DNA of 64,000 nt from CAYMEV01 sp964389675 [NCBI: uncultured Candidatus Sumerlaeota bacterium]. Lineage in GTDB: Bacteria; CAYMEV01. The notes under the pieces are model-generated. The model worked only from the letters and a program-made list of their open reading frames with translations. It searched no databases and had not been told where the DNA came from. How positions within the stretch are numbered: position 1 is the stretch's first letter; each line of letters starts with the position of its first letter. The stretch is taken from contig CAYMEV010000013.1 in assembly GCA_964389675.1 (NCBI GenBank), positions 38,512-102,511 on the forward strand. Direction: 5' to 3'. Made by a program: the position numbers and the translations under genes. Positions 1 through 8,482 of the stretch are shown piece after piece.

Positions 1-750
1 CCAGGCAAAGACAGGGCGGTTTCCATTATCCTTAAGCCAGCCACCGAATTCTTCTGCAAGCAGTGTGTCAACCCTGAATGCCTCGTTAGTAAAATCCCAT
101 GACTGGGGAAAGACATCTTCTTTGTTTTTCCTCTTTTGGATCCTGTCAGCAGAAACGGGATAAAAATAGCTGGTAAAACCCTTCCCATAGCTTATGTTCT
201 GGTTCAATGCAGGCTGGTTGACAAATGCTGCGGTCATGTAGCCGGATTCACTCAGTATCTGCGCCAGGGTTGGAACCGTATCCGGTATTCTTCTTCTGAG
301 TTCCTCCCGTTTTTCACGAGGAGCATATATTTTGCCGCCTTCAGATGGTTTTTCAATCAGGCCTAACTGGCGCGGGTACATTGAGGTCAAAATGGACCCA
401 ATGCTGGGCCTTGTCCAGCTGGCAACGCTCATTGCCCTGCTGAAGAGAATTCCATCCTGAGCAATACTGTCGATTGCAGGGGTCTGATGAGATTGGTACC
501 CGTAACATGATAATCTGTCAGCCCTTAGTGTATCAACGATTATAAGAAATATGTTTTTGGGCTTATTTTTATGATTAATAGAAAAGTCTAATTCATCTCT
601 CTGTATTTTCTCTGATTTTTTTTCCGGCCCGCAGGCGATAATGAAGATGCTAATTGATAAAAAAATGCAGACAAATAATGAAAGCCTTGATTTATTTATT
701 TGTTTATTAAAAGAATTGTTTATTTGAAAGACTTTTGCAGAAAAAAGCAT
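1..750 (-). CDS. Sulfatase/alkaline-phosphatase superfamily lipoprotein (3' end cut by window)
   Basis: The 250 visible residues read without a stop into the window edge. An N-terminal hydrophobic stretch ends in a lipobox (IIAC, Cys40), so this should be a lipoprotein facing the periplasm or surface. Next comes the superfamily metal-binding start 'IVDTLRADRLSCYGY' (about 70-85) and the nucleophile region 'SWTRPSIGSILTS' with Thr113 where classical sulfatases have Cys or Ser. Threonine is the nucleophile in LtaS-type phosphoglycerol transferases, so a phosphotransferase or phosphodiesterase role is as likely as sulfatase; the substrate cannot be read. The ATG at 750 lies 7 bases past the stop of the upstream B12 radical SAM gene, so it is probably co-transcribed. 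The C-terminal metal ligands are outside the window. Confidence 0.85.
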   Translation of the reverse strand, partial: MLFSAKVFQINNSFNKQINKSRLSLFVCIFLSISIFIIACGPEKKSEKIQRDELDFSINHKNKPKNIFLIIVDTLRADRLSCYGYQSHQTPAIDSIAQDGILFSRAMSVASWTRPSIGSILTSMYPRQLGLIEKPSEGGKIYAPREKREELRRRIPDTVPTLAQILSESGYMTAAFVNQPALNQNISYGKGFTSYFYPVSADRIQKRKNKEDVFPQSWDFTNEAFRVDTLLAEEFGGWLKDNGNRPVFAW

Positions 751-757
751 ACAGAGT

Positions 758-2221
758 CTAATGCTTTCCCATCCAGATATTTCTCATAATGGAATTCTTA
801 ATCAGTGAAAAAGTGCTGTTAAAGATGCTGGCTTTTTCAGGGAGGTCTCTTATTATACGATAGGCTCTCTTCGGGTTATAATAGAATCTCTGATACATCC
901 TCTTGATTATCGGATTAAGGTCAATTCCGGTAATCTCCTGGTAAAAGGATTTTCCAGAAAAGAAAAGATACCTGTCGTCATATTCATAATCAGGATTTAT
1001 CTCTCTTGCCATATCATAGAGGTCTGTGCCAGGGAACGGAACTACCTGAAAGGCAGCCATTGCATGAAGATCTGATTTTAATGCAAAATCAATAGTCATA
1101 TTAATTTCTTCAATGGTTTCAGTAGGGAACCCGAGCATGAAAAAGCCCTGTGTAAAGATACCCCTTTTTGAAGTATAACTTATTATTTCCATCAGCTTGT
1201 CAAGCTTTGCATATTTATGGATAAGGTCCTGGATTCTGCGTGATCCTGTCTCCACAGCATATCTGATAAAATATGTACCTGCCTGTTTAAGCAGGTCAAT
1301 ATCATCAAAATCCAGCTGATCCCCTCTTAATCCATTAGGAAAGCCTATTGACAGAGACATTCTATTATCGATAATAAGCTGGCAGATCTTCCTCATCCTT
1401 TCTTTTGCAAGGTTGAATGCATCATCAAGTATATGCAATTCCCTTACGCCGTGATTTTCATATAGATCTGCTATTTCACTGAAAAAATTTTCAGCTGAGC
1501 GAACCCTTAAGGTTTTTCCGAACATTTTATGGCAATATGCGCATTGGTATGGACATCCTCTGCTAGAAAACAGCGGTACCGATCTGCTTTTCTTTCTGAA
1601 ATAATTGGTGGGCCTTATCCTGCTGTTATTATAGGAATCTATATCAATTATATCCCACGCAGGGTGAGGAATAGAATCAAGGTTTTTTATAAAGGCTGCT
1701 TTTTCCTTTATGCAGGTTTTGCCGTCCTTATTATAGGCAATCCCATCTATACTTTCAGTACTGCTGTTTGAGGTTAATGCATTCAAAAGCTCTGGAAATC
1801 GCTCTTCACCCTCTCCCATAAAGATAAAATCTGCTTTTGGGTTGTCTTTCAGTGCAAGCTCAGTTGATGCTGAGGCATAAGGTCCTCCTATTACTACAGG
1901 AATACCAGGATCGCTTTCTTTCAGGCTGGATACAATGCTGCTGACTATATGCCTTTCACTTGTAAATGCTGAAATCCCTACTATATCGCTGTTAAGCCTT
2001 TTAATTTCGGCATGGGCTTTTGCAGGAGACATTGAATCTTTCTGCATATCAATTATATTGTATCTGTATTTTCCAGGATATTTATCCCTGAGTGATGATA
2101 TAAGAAAAAGAATACCTATAGGCAATTCCAGCGTATGATTCGGTTCAGGCTTATAAGTCCTTATAAGAGTAAGATTAAGGGTGCCCTTTTTGCTGAGATC
2201 TGGATATTTTGCAGTGCTCAT
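758..2221 (-). CDS. B12-binding domain radical SAM protein
   Basis: A 487-residue class B radical SAM enzyme. Residues about 15-150 form a cobalamin-binding Rossmann-like domain ('DIVGISAFTS', 'VVIGGPYAS', 'FIFMGEGEERF') with no DxHxxG motif, so B12 would bind without a protein histidine ligand. The radical SAM core begins at CxxxCxxC (Cys223, Cys227, Cys230, 'GCPYQCAYC') and runs through 'FPNGLRGD' and 'FFMLGFPTETIEEI'. Such enzymes commonly methylate unactivated carbons or do other radical chemistry; the substrate is unknown. It is clearly paralogous to the protein at 30845-32284 (same CPYxCxYCHxxFGK, FPNGLRGD and FQVVPFP blocks). Its ATG overlaps the upstream stop by 4 bases (ATGA). The O-antigen-ligase neighbour suggests an envelope glycan or lipid substrate (inference). 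Confidence 0.9.
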   Translation of the reverse strand: MSTAKYPDLSKKGTLNLTLIRTYKPEPNHTLELPIGILFLISSLRDKYPGKYRYNIIDMQKDSMSPAKAHAEIKRLNSDIVGISAFTSERHIVSSIVSSLKESDPGIPVVIGGPYASASTELALKDNPKADFIFMGEGEERFPELLNALTSNSSTESIDGIAYNKDGKTCIKEKAAFIKNLDSIPHPAWDIIDIDSYNNSRIRPTNYFRKKSRSVPLFSSRGCPYQCAYCHKMFGKTLRVRSAENFFSEIADLYENHGVRELHILDDAFNLAKERMRKICQLIIDNRMSLSIGFPNGLRGDQLDFDDIDLLKQAGTYFIRYAVETGSRRIQDLIHKYAKLDKLMEIISYTSKRGIFTQGFFMLGFPTETIEEINMTIDFALKSDLHAMAAFQVVPFPGTDLYDMAREINPDYEYDDRYLFFSGKSFYQEITGIDLNPIIKRMYQRFYYNPKRAYRIIRDLPEKASIFNSTFSLIKNSIMRNIWMGKH

Positions 2222-2928
2222 TTATATTTCTCCATTTTAAAAAAATCTATATCTTTAGGTTTCATGAATGAATCTATTTTCTTCTTCATGATTGCCTTTT
2301 TATGAAGCTCTGGATACCTTACCAGTATGCTTTCAAAGATGCGGCCTGTATTTTCCCCCTTAAGAAGATCTTCAGGCCCTGTAAGATGAAAATTTATTGT
2401 CATTATTATTTGCTGGCCGTAGTATTTTGAAAGGTCAATGTTTATATTCCTTTCTATATATTTTGATTTTCTGCTGTAGGGAATATCAATAATGTTCTGA
2501 AGCCTCTGCAGTTCATCAAAAATATGTACCCTGAAACTGTATGTAGGTTCTGAAGGGCCAATTTTGCGTTTTACCTGCTTGTTCTGCCTTATGAGAGTGT
2601 TGATGTATCCATCCTCCGGTACAGTGAATGATATGAAAAATGAGCTGTTGCGGTGCAGTTCAACAAATTTTCTGGTACCAACGGCAACAGTTTTATTGCC
2701 ATTCAGTGCTATATTTGCCGGGAAAAGGTTTGCGGATACCGGGACAATGGTTTCTGCCTTTTTTATCCTGATCTGAGTATAATGGGATCTTACTGCTAAA
2801 ATTCCCGAAATACAGATCAGGATCAGGACAGATCTTTTAAGGTCAGAGATCTTTGAAAGGTATATTGCTGATACAGCTAAAATGGCAAACAAAGCACAAT
2901 AGAGAATGCTATTCATAATAATCACCAT
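2218..2928 (-). CDS. Membrane-anchored extracytoplasmic protein of unknown function
   Basis: Up to 236 residues. Two hydrophobic segments near the N terminus (about 5-25 and 31-48) are followed by a hydrophilic domain rich in beta-like alternation ('FFISFTVPEDGYI', 'YSFRVHIFDEL', 'IIMTINFHLTGPEDLL'). I recognise no family. The topology suggests a domain exposed outside the inner membrane. The start could be ATG 2928 or ATG 2916 (residue 5); the latter has GGTGA five bases upstream and overlaps the preceding stop by 8 bases. It sits between an O-antigen-ligase-like gene and a B12 radical SAM gene with overlaps on both sides, so it is translationally coupled and probably acts with them. Confidence 0.7.
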   Translation of the reverse strand: MVIIMNSILYCALFAILAVSAIYLSKISDLKRSVLILICISGILAVRSHYTQIRIKKAETIVPVSANLFPANIALNGNKTVAVGTRKFVELHRNSSFFISFTVPEDGYINTLIRQNKQVKRKIGPSEPTYSFRVHIFDELQRLQNIIDIPYSRKSKYIERNINIDLSKYYGQQIIMTINFHLTGPEDLLKGENTGRIFESILVRYPELHKKAIMKKKIDSFMKPKDIDFFKMEKYK

Positions 2929-4300
2929 AATTTGCAGATATGGCTATATATATAATAAAAAAGAGCCCTATTACTGATATATAGAAAATATGCTGAAACA
3001 GCGCAATGAAAATTATTGAAACAAGGCTGGCTTTTATCATCATTGAGAACAGGGATACCGATCTTTTAAAAACAGCAAGGGCAAGCAGGATTGTGAAGGG
3101 GAGAAAGAGTAAAAGCCCTCCCTCTGCAAGTATGTTGAGGTATGTATTGTGAGCTGTTGAATGATAATATTTTACAATCATGGGGGTATCTTCCGTAAAA
3201 AGCTGTCGGGCATTAACAGCATATTTTCCTATACCGCAGCCTTTTACTGGATTATCCAGGAATATCTTTACCGCATATCTGTACAGATAGAGCCTTGGGT
3301 TATTGCTTAGATGTGCTTTAATATCAATATTCTCATAAATATAAAAAGCAGAAGCTGAAAGGATAATCAATACTATGAAAATTAAAGCGGTTCTATAAAG
3401 ATGGCCTTTTTTTCTGAGATGCCTGCAAGAAAAAGAAGCAAGCATTAATAGCGTGACAGCAAGAAATGAGATATAAGCTGCCCTGGCAATGGTTAAAACA
3501 AGGCTTAAGATAATGCACAGGGCAGAAATAGAGAAGAATATTCTGTGAAAAAGACTCTTGCCCTTTATGATGAAGAATATGGACGGGAAAAGGATAAAAA
3601 GGAGAAACTGCCCGTACCAACCTGGATTTGCAAAGAAAGCTGAAAGCCTGGGAATATTCAGATATGAATAGTTGCTTTCATAAAATAAAGGCAGGTCAAT
3701 ATGAGTATAATATTTTATCAGTCCAAGCATTACAAGCAGGGACGAAATAATTATAAAGTGCCTTATAATGGTCTCAATGCGCCTGTTTTTTATAATATTG
3801 ACAGTATAAAAATAAATGCAGGCAGAGGAATAGAAAAGCATCATTAGAGAAAGAGGATACAGCTCACTGTTTTCCTGTGCAAAGAGTATCATGCCCGGGT
3901 AGCTGATTATGCCCTGAAGTGATTTGTGAAATACATGGCTGAAGGATGAAATAATGATCGAAAGAAAAGAAACCAGTGCTGTAAATATCAAAAAGAGCAG
4001 ATTTGCTATATTTAAAAGTGTCTTTTTATGGCTTCTGATCAGGAAAGGAATTGAAGTAAATCCTGAAAAGAGAGAAATAATGATTAAAAGAGGAATGAAA
4101 TCATTGCCGGGATTATTGCCTGTAAAAGGTATCAGAAAGAATATGCAGTATATGAGCAGGTCAGGTTTTGCCAGTGCTGTCAGGATTATGGATATAAGTA
4201 TGCAGAGCTCTGCTTCAGTGCATACAGCTCCATAGGACAGAGTAAAGAATGCTGTAAGGGTTATATGAAGAGCCAGGAAAGCTCCGGTAATATATCTCAT
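2909..4300 (-). CDS. O-antigen ligase/polymerase family membrane protein (Wzy/WaaL-like)
   Basis: A 463-residue protein with roughly 10-12 hydrophobic segments. The conserved Wzy_C-type loop lies near residue 330-400: 'NPVKGCGIGKYAVNARQLF' followed by 'HSTAHNTYLNILAEGG', the usual GxGxxxF...HNxYLxxLxExG pattern of O-antigen ligases and polymerases. Such proteins act at the periplasmic side of the inner membrane, joining or polymerising lipid-linked glycans. It heads a minus-strand operon with the 236-residue protein, the B12 radical SAM enzyme and the sulfatase-like lipoprotein. There is no Shine-Dalgarno site before ATG 4300; a strong promoter ends about 9 bases upstream, so the mRNA may be leaderless. 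Ligase versus polymerase cannot be decided from sequence alone. Confidence 0.85.
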   Translation of the reverse strand: MRYITGAFLALHITLTAFFTLSYGAVCTEAELCILISIILTALAKPDLLIYCIFFLIPFTGNNPGNDFIPLLIIISLFSGFTSIPFLIRSHKKTLLNIANLLFLIFTALVSFLSIIISSFSHVFHKSLQGIISYPGMILFAQENSELYPLSLMMLFYSSACIYFYTVNIIKNRRIETIIRHFIIISSLLVMLGLIKYYTHIDLPLFYESNYSYLNIPRLSAFFANPGWYGQFLLFILFPSIFFIIKGKSLFHRIFFSISALCIILSLVLTIARAAYISFLAVTLLMLASFSCRHLRKKGHLYRTALIFIVLIILSASAFYIYENIDIKAHLSNNPRLYLYRYAVKIFLDNPVKGCGIGKYAVNARQLFTEDTPMIVKYYHSTAHNTYLNILAEGGLLLFLPFTILLALAVFKRSVSLFSMMIKASLVSIIFIALFQHIFYISVIGLFFIIYIAISANYGDYYE

Positions 4301-4309
4301 AGGAATAAG

Positions 4310-4337
4310 CTTATAATCATGTTTTCTTTATTGTCAA
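4310..4337 (-). promoter_or_regulatory. Promoter of the O-antigen-ligase/radical SAM operon
   Basis: On the minus strand, TTGACA (4337-4332), a 16-base spacer and TATAAG (4315-4310). The predicted start of transcription falls about 4303, only a few bases from ATG 4300, and the interval has no ribosome-binding site. Confidence 0.65.
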
Positions 4338-4344
4338 AAATAAA

Positions 4345-4373
4345 TTGACACCAGCTCCAATACTATATATTAA
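4345..4373 (+). promoter_or_regulatory. Divergent promoter for the GT-C/truA/surE/pcm operon
   Basis: TTGACA at 4345-4350; candidate -10 boxes are TATTAA at 4368-4373 (17-base spacer) or TATATT at 4366-4371 (15-base spacer). Either predicts transcription starting within a few bases of ATG 4382. It lies back to back with the minus-strand promoter in an 81-base gap, so the two may compete or be co-regulated. Confidence 0.5.
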
Positions 4374-4381
4374 AAATAGGA

Positions 4382-5680
4382 ATGTACAGGAAAAGCCATG
4401 TAATAATCATATCTTTTTTTATTGCCTTCCAGATAAGCCTTCTGATCTTTACTGAAATAAAATTCTTTGAGGATGACGAATGGACCTTTTACTTTGCAGC
4501 TGAGAACTACTCAAAAGGGAGATTTTCCATAACAGGTGAAGAATACCTTGCACAGCAAGCAATAGCCAGGGTAAGGTCTGAAAAATACAACAGCGATAAT
4601 TTTACTCAATACAGGCAAAGAAAGGACGGCTTCTGGGTATCAGAAAAACCGCCCGGATACCCTCTCATACTTTCGGTGTTTCATTACCACTCCATACCCA
4701 AATTACCCAATATCCTGCTTTTCATTGCAATGGGCTATGCCTTCTATTTTATTAAAAATGATTACCTTTCAGTCAGGGAAAGGTTCTATACCTCTGTTCT
4801 TGTCATGACATGCCCTCTGGTGCTGATAGCTTCATCGCGGTTTTATATGGTTGATTTCTTTTCATTTTCCCTGTCGGGCCTTGGGTTTGCCACTTTCCTG
4901 GGTGCTGTTTCATTATATAAGAACAGGCTGTATAATATTCTGCTTGGTTTTGCATCAGGTATCTTTATATCTCTTTCTTCCTTCAGCAGGATAACGGGGT
5001 ATGGAAATGCCATTTTTATTGCTGTATTTATTCTTCTTTTTATAAGAAAGGCAGGCCGGAAAAGGATAATCACAATACTTATATTCTTTATAATAGGTGT
5101 CATGGTTTTCCTTATTCCAAATGCAGTTTATAATTACAGGGTACTGGGGGGTGTGTTCCAGAACTCTTATTTCATAGGGGATATGCCCCTTAAAATCCCT
5201 AAAAACTGCTTCAGTTTCCAGTATCTGTTCAGTGGAGAGCCTCCACATCCATTCTTTTATGTTTTCAGAAATATTATCACATCTCCCCAGATAATAATGG
5301 TTGCCATGCCCGCAATTTTATTCATGTTTCCCGGTATCTGCACTTTTTTCAGGAAAAAGGATAAAAGGATAATGCTTTTTCTCTTACTCGTCTTCGGGGC
5401 TATATTTGGCCTTTATCTTCAGTTCTACAGAGTAAGCACGGTCAATTATCTATGGAATGCAAGGCCATATCTCCAGGGTTTTTTCCCGGTAGCTGTCTTT
5501 TCCGGTGTGTTTCTGTCAAGGCTAAGGAGGGATTACCGGGTCATAATACTGATCACTCTGATATTTATCGGTTATGGCCTTTTCTTTGATTTTCTTTACA
5601 ATAATAATCAGGACCCGTATTATCTGGGGATTAAAAATCTGTGGCATATAGACCAGCGAACAAGGACGAATGATAATTGA
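4382..5680 (+). CDS. GT-C-type glycosyltransferase-like membrane protein (GT39/ArnT-like)
   Basis: A 432-residue polytopic protein. After the first transmembrane helix comes an acidic loop 'FFEDDEWTFYFAAEN' (about 28-42), the place where GT-C enzymes of the ArnT/PMT group keep their catalytic acid, then 'VSEKPPGYPLI' (about 90-100), a typical GT39-like loop, followed by about ten hydrophobic helices. Family knowledge implies transfer of a sugar from a polyprenyl-phosphate donor on the periplasmic side; donor and acceptor are unknown. It resembles the protein at 27660-28901 in layout. The truA start overlaps its stop by 4 bases (ATGA). No ribosome site precedes ATG 4382. Confidence 0.75.
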   Translation: MYRKSHVIIISFFIAFQISLLIFTEIKFFEDDEWTFYFAAENYSKGRFSITGEEYLAQQAIARVRSEKYNSDNFTQYRQRKDGFWVSEKPPGYPLILSVFHYHSIPKLPNILLFIAMGYAFYFIKNDYLSVRERFYTSVLVMTCPLVLIASSRFYMVDFFSFSLSGLGFATFLGAVSLYKNRLYNILLGFASGIFISLSSFSRITGYGNAIFIAVFILLFIRKAGRKRIITILIFFIIGVMVFLIPNAVYNYRVLGGVFQNSYFIGDMPLKIPKNCFSFQYLFSGEPPHPFFYVFRNIITSPQIIMVAMPAILFMFPGICTFFRKKDKRIMLFLLLVFGAIFGLYLQFYRVSTVNYLWNARPYLQGFFPVAVFSGVFLSRLRRDYRVIILITLIFIGYGLFFDFLYNNNQDPYYLGIKNLWHIDQRTRTNDN

Positions 5681-6408
5681 GATACCTTTTCAACATAGCG
5701 TATGACGGAACAGATTTCAATGGCTGGCAATCCAATCCGAACGGCAGGACAGTCCAGGACACTGTGGAGGCTGCCTTGAAGAAGCTTATCAAGAGGCCTG
5801 TAAGGATTACCGGGGCTTCCAGAACGGATTCCGGCGTGCATGCGATGGATCAGTATGCACATTTTGATTCAGAGAAAAGACTGCCTTTTAATATGCTTTT
5901 TGACGGAATGAACTCAGCCCTTCCATCAGATGTCAGGATAAAGGGAGTAAGGGAGGTTCCTGAGGAATTTCATTCAAGATATTCTGCATTATTTAAGATA
6001 TATGCATATATAATTACATCAATGCCGGTATATTTGCCGATATTAAACAGATATTCGCTGAATATACGGAAAAAGCTCAATCTTGAAAGGATGGAGAGGG
6101 CTATGGAATTATTCAAAGGTAAAAAGGATTTCAGTTCATTCAGGGCTTCAGGGTGCATAGCCAAATCTCCTGTTATAACGGTTGAAAATGCTGATATGAT
6201 AAGAAAAGGCGATAAAATATACCTTGTTTTCAGGGCAAAGAGCTTCCTTCAGCATATGATAAGAAATATTGTCGGCTGTCTGATATATGCCGGACTGGAA
6301 AAGATTGATAATGATCAGATAAATCATATATTTAATAAAAAGGACAGGAGGATTGCCCCGCCTACTGCAAAGCCGAACGGGCTTTTCCTCATTAGAATAG
6401 GGTATTAG
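5677..6408 (+). CDS. truA: tRNA pseudouridine(38-40) synthase TruA
   Basis: A 243-residue protein of the usual TruA length. The N terminus 'LFNIAYDGTDFNGWQSNPNGRTVQ' and the catalytic block 'GASRTDSGVHA' (catalytic Asp near 51) are diagnostic, as is the C-terminal 'FLQHMIRNIVG' (about 188-198). It converts uridines 38-40 of the anticodon arm to pseudouridine in the cytoplasm. ATG overlaps the stop of the GT-C gene by 4 bases, and surE follows after 3 bases, so it sits inside a tight operon. Confidence 0.96.
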   Translation: MRYLFNIAYDGTDFNGWQSNPNGRTVQDTVEAALKKLIKRPVRITGASRTDSGVHAMDQYAHFDSEKRLPFNMLFDGMNSALPSDVRIKGVREVPEEFHSRYSALFKIYAYIITSMPVYLPILNRYSLNIRKKLNLERMERAMELFKGKKDFSSFRASGCIAKSPVITVENADMIRKGDKIYLVFRAKSFLQHMIRNIVGCLIYAGLEKIDNDQINHIFNKKDRRIAPPTAKPNGLFLIRIGY

Positions 6409-6411
6409 AAT

Positions 6412-7179
6412 ATGTCAAAACCTGTTATATTGCTGACAAACGATGATGGCATACATTCACTGAGCTGGAAATTCATGATTAAATGCCTTTCGGGGTGGGC
6501 TGATGCAGTAGCAATTGTTCCTGAATACGAACAAAGCGGGAAAGCTGTTTCCATAACGCTTAATGACCCGTTGAGGGTCAGAAAGCATGAAGAAAGGCTT
6601 TTTTCAACCAACGGGACCCCGGCTGACTGTGTAAATTTAGGGATAAGCATTCTTCTTGACGGGGAAAAGCCGGATTATATCGTGTCAGGCATAAACAAGG
6701 GATTGAATGTCGCTCAGGACATTCTGTATTCAGGCACATTCGGGGCTGCGATTGAGGGTTTTACAAAAGGCATTACATCATTTGCATTGTCGCTTGATTA
6801 TAAAAGAGGGGATGATTATGCTGATTATGAAAAGGCTTCAGAAATATGCAATCAGATCATACTTTTCATAACTGAAAGGATAAGGAAACCCTATCTTTAC
6901 AATATCAATCTGCCATTTGATTCAAAATACTATCGAATGGACAGAATAAGAACAACAAGGCTCGGCAACAGAGAATATGATGACATGGTAATAAAAAGAA
7001 AAGATCCCAGAAAAAGGCCCTATTACTGGTATTCCGGGGTGAAAAAACGAATTAAAAAAGATCAATTATCCGATATACACATGATAAGCAATGGTTATAT
7101 ATCAGTTACTCCCATAAGGGTTTTAGCAGAGGATACGGATGCAGATACAGAACTGAGAAAAATTTTTGAGGGTTCTTGA
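6412..7179 (+). CDS. surE: 5'/3'-nucleotidase SurE
   Basis: A 255-residue protein. It opens with the SurE metal site 'ILLTNDDGIHS' (Asp10-Asp11 region), followed by 'PEYEQSGKAVSIT' and 'SGINKGLNVAQDILYSGTFGAAIEG', the conserved Ser and Asn metal ligands and dimer loop. SurE dephosphorylates nucleoside 5'- and 3'-monophosphates in the cytoplasm and is often next to pcm, as here. The upstream gap to truA is 3 bases. Confidence 0.96.
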   Translation: MSKPVILLTNDDGIHSLSWKFMIKCLSGWADAVAIVPEYEQSGKAVSITLNDPLRVRKHEERLFSTNGTPADCVNLGISILLDGEKPDYIVSGINKGLNVAQDILYSGTFGAAIEGFTKGITSFALSLDYKRGDDYADYEKASEICNQIILFITERIRKPYLYNINLPFDSKYYRMDRIRTTRLGNREYDDMVIKRKDPRKRPYYWYSGVKKRIKKDQLSDIHMISNGYISVTPIRVLAEDTDADTELRKIFEGS

Positions 7180-7181
7180 TT

Positions 7182-7817
7182 ATGGATGATTTCAACAGGA
7201 AGATCATGGCCAAGAAAATGGTCGATTCTATGGTAGACGGCTGTTCTATAATCAGCCAGCGAGTAATCGACGCATTTCTCAAGGTCCCCAGGGACAGGTT
7301 TGTCCTTAAGGGTTTTGAGAAGGAGGCATATGTTGACAAACCTCTTTATATAGGGTCCAACCAGACTACATCCAGGCCATCTATAGTAGGCTATATTATT
7401 GAACAGGCCGAAATTAAGCCGGATGACAGGGTCCTGGAGATCGGGACGGGGAGCGGATATCAGACAGCTCTGCTGGCAGAGCTTGCAGGAGAGGTATTTT
7501 CTATTGAGCAGATTCCTGAACTTGCTGAATTTGCAAAGAACAATCTAAAGATGTTTGGATACGATAATATAACAATAACAACAGGGGATGGAAGGGATGG
7601 ATGGAAAATATACTCCCCTTTCAATGCAATCATTGTATGTGCGGTAGCAGAAAACCTGGTAAAGAATTTAGTTGACCAGTTATCGCTTTCCGGTAGATTA
7701 ATCATTCCTGTTGAAAATGAAGAAAGCCAGCAGATAATCAAGATCGTGAAGCACAGATATTTTACCGAGAGAACAACTCTTAAGGAATGCCATTTTGTAA
7801 AGCTGAACAGGGGGTAA
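7182..7817 (+). CDS. pcm: Protein-L-isoaspartate O-methyltransferase
   Basis: About 211 residues from ATG 7182. I prefer this to the in-frame TTG at 7176 because GAGGG lies 8 bases upstream of the ATG. SAM-binding motif I is 'VLEIGTGSGYQTALLAEL', the substrate loop is 'GSNQTTSRPSIVGYI', and 'IIVCAVAENLVKNLVDQLSLSGRLIIPV' matches the rest of the Pcm fold. The enzyme methylates L-isoaspartyl residues in aged proteins to start their repair. The surE-pcm order is a well known bacterial pairing. Confidence 0.95.
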   Translation: MDDFNRKIMAKKMVDSMVDGCSIISQRVIDAFLKVPRDRFVLKGFEKEAYVDKPLYIGSNQTTSRPSIVGYIIEQAEIKPDDRVLEIGTGSGYQTALLAELAGEVFSIEQIPELAEFAKNNLKMFGYDNITITTGDGRDGWKIYSPFNAIIVCAVAENLVKNLVDQLSLSGRLIIPVENEESQQIIKIVKHRYFTERTTLKECHFVKLNRG

Positions 7818-7826
7818 TAAAAAATC

Positions 7827-8417
7827 GTGTTTAGAATCCTTAGAAGGTTATATGATTGGGTATTGACCTGGGGGGACAGTCCTTACGGTCCTACTGCCTT
7901 ATTCTGCCTTGCCATTGTTGAGGCTTTCTTTTTCCCTGTACCACCGGATGTTCTGCTTATTGCACTCTGTATTTCAATTCCGGGAAAATCCTTCAGATTT
8001 GGATTGATCTGCACCGCAGGCAGCCTGCTTGGCGGTACAGCTGGTTATTTCATCGGCAAATACGGTTATGATCTCATTGGATCAAGGATAATTGAATACT
8101 ATGGCAGGCAGGAGCTTATGGAAAAGGTAAATATACTATATCAGAAATACGGGTTTTACGGTGTTCTCACAGCTGCACTAACCCCTCTCCCATATATGGT
8201 TTTTACCATAGCCAGCGGTTTCTTTTCATTTTCATTCCATAAGTTTTTAATAGCAAGTGTTATAGGGAGATCACTGCGGTTTATGGCAGTTGCAACCCTG
8301 ATATATTTTTTTGGAGCACCTATCAAAAAGTTTATTGACAGGTATTTTAATGTCCTGTCAGTAGCATTCGTATCCCTGCTTATACTGGGCTTTTTGGCAA
8401 TGAATCTTATCAAATAA
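7827..8417 (+). CDS. YqaA/DedA-like (VTT/SNARE-associated) inner-membrane protein
   Basis: A 196-residue protein starting at GTG 7827. It has about five hydrophobic segments with DedA/YqaA-type features: 'AIVEAFFFPVPPDVLLIAL' near the N terminus, then 'GSLLGGTAGYFIGKYG' and, after the reentrant loop, 'LTPLPYMVFTIASGFF' and 'GRSLRF'. Members are integral inner-membrane proteins linked to lipid carrier or phospholipid scrambling and membrane homeostasis; the substrate here is unknown. It begins 9 bases after pcm, at the end of that operon. Confidence 0.85.
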   Translation: MFRILRRLYDWVLTWGDSPYGPTALFCLAIVEAFFFPVPPDVLLIALCISIPGKSFRFGLICTAGSLLGGTAGYFIGKYGYDLIGSRIIEYYGRQELMEKVNILYQKYGFYGVLTAALTPLPYMVFTIASGFFSFSFHKFLIASVIGRSLRFMAVATLIYFFGAPIKKFIDRYFNVLSVAFVSLLILGFLAMNLIK

Positions 8418-8482
8418 AGAATAATCTGCGCCTGATAAGGATTTCAGGTTCCATAATATAATATGGGAAAATCATATATCTT

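Noticed and set aside
136-366. Plus-strand open frame of 76 codons
   Set aside because: It is antisense to the sulfatase-superfamily lipoprotein, whose frame carries clear motifs.
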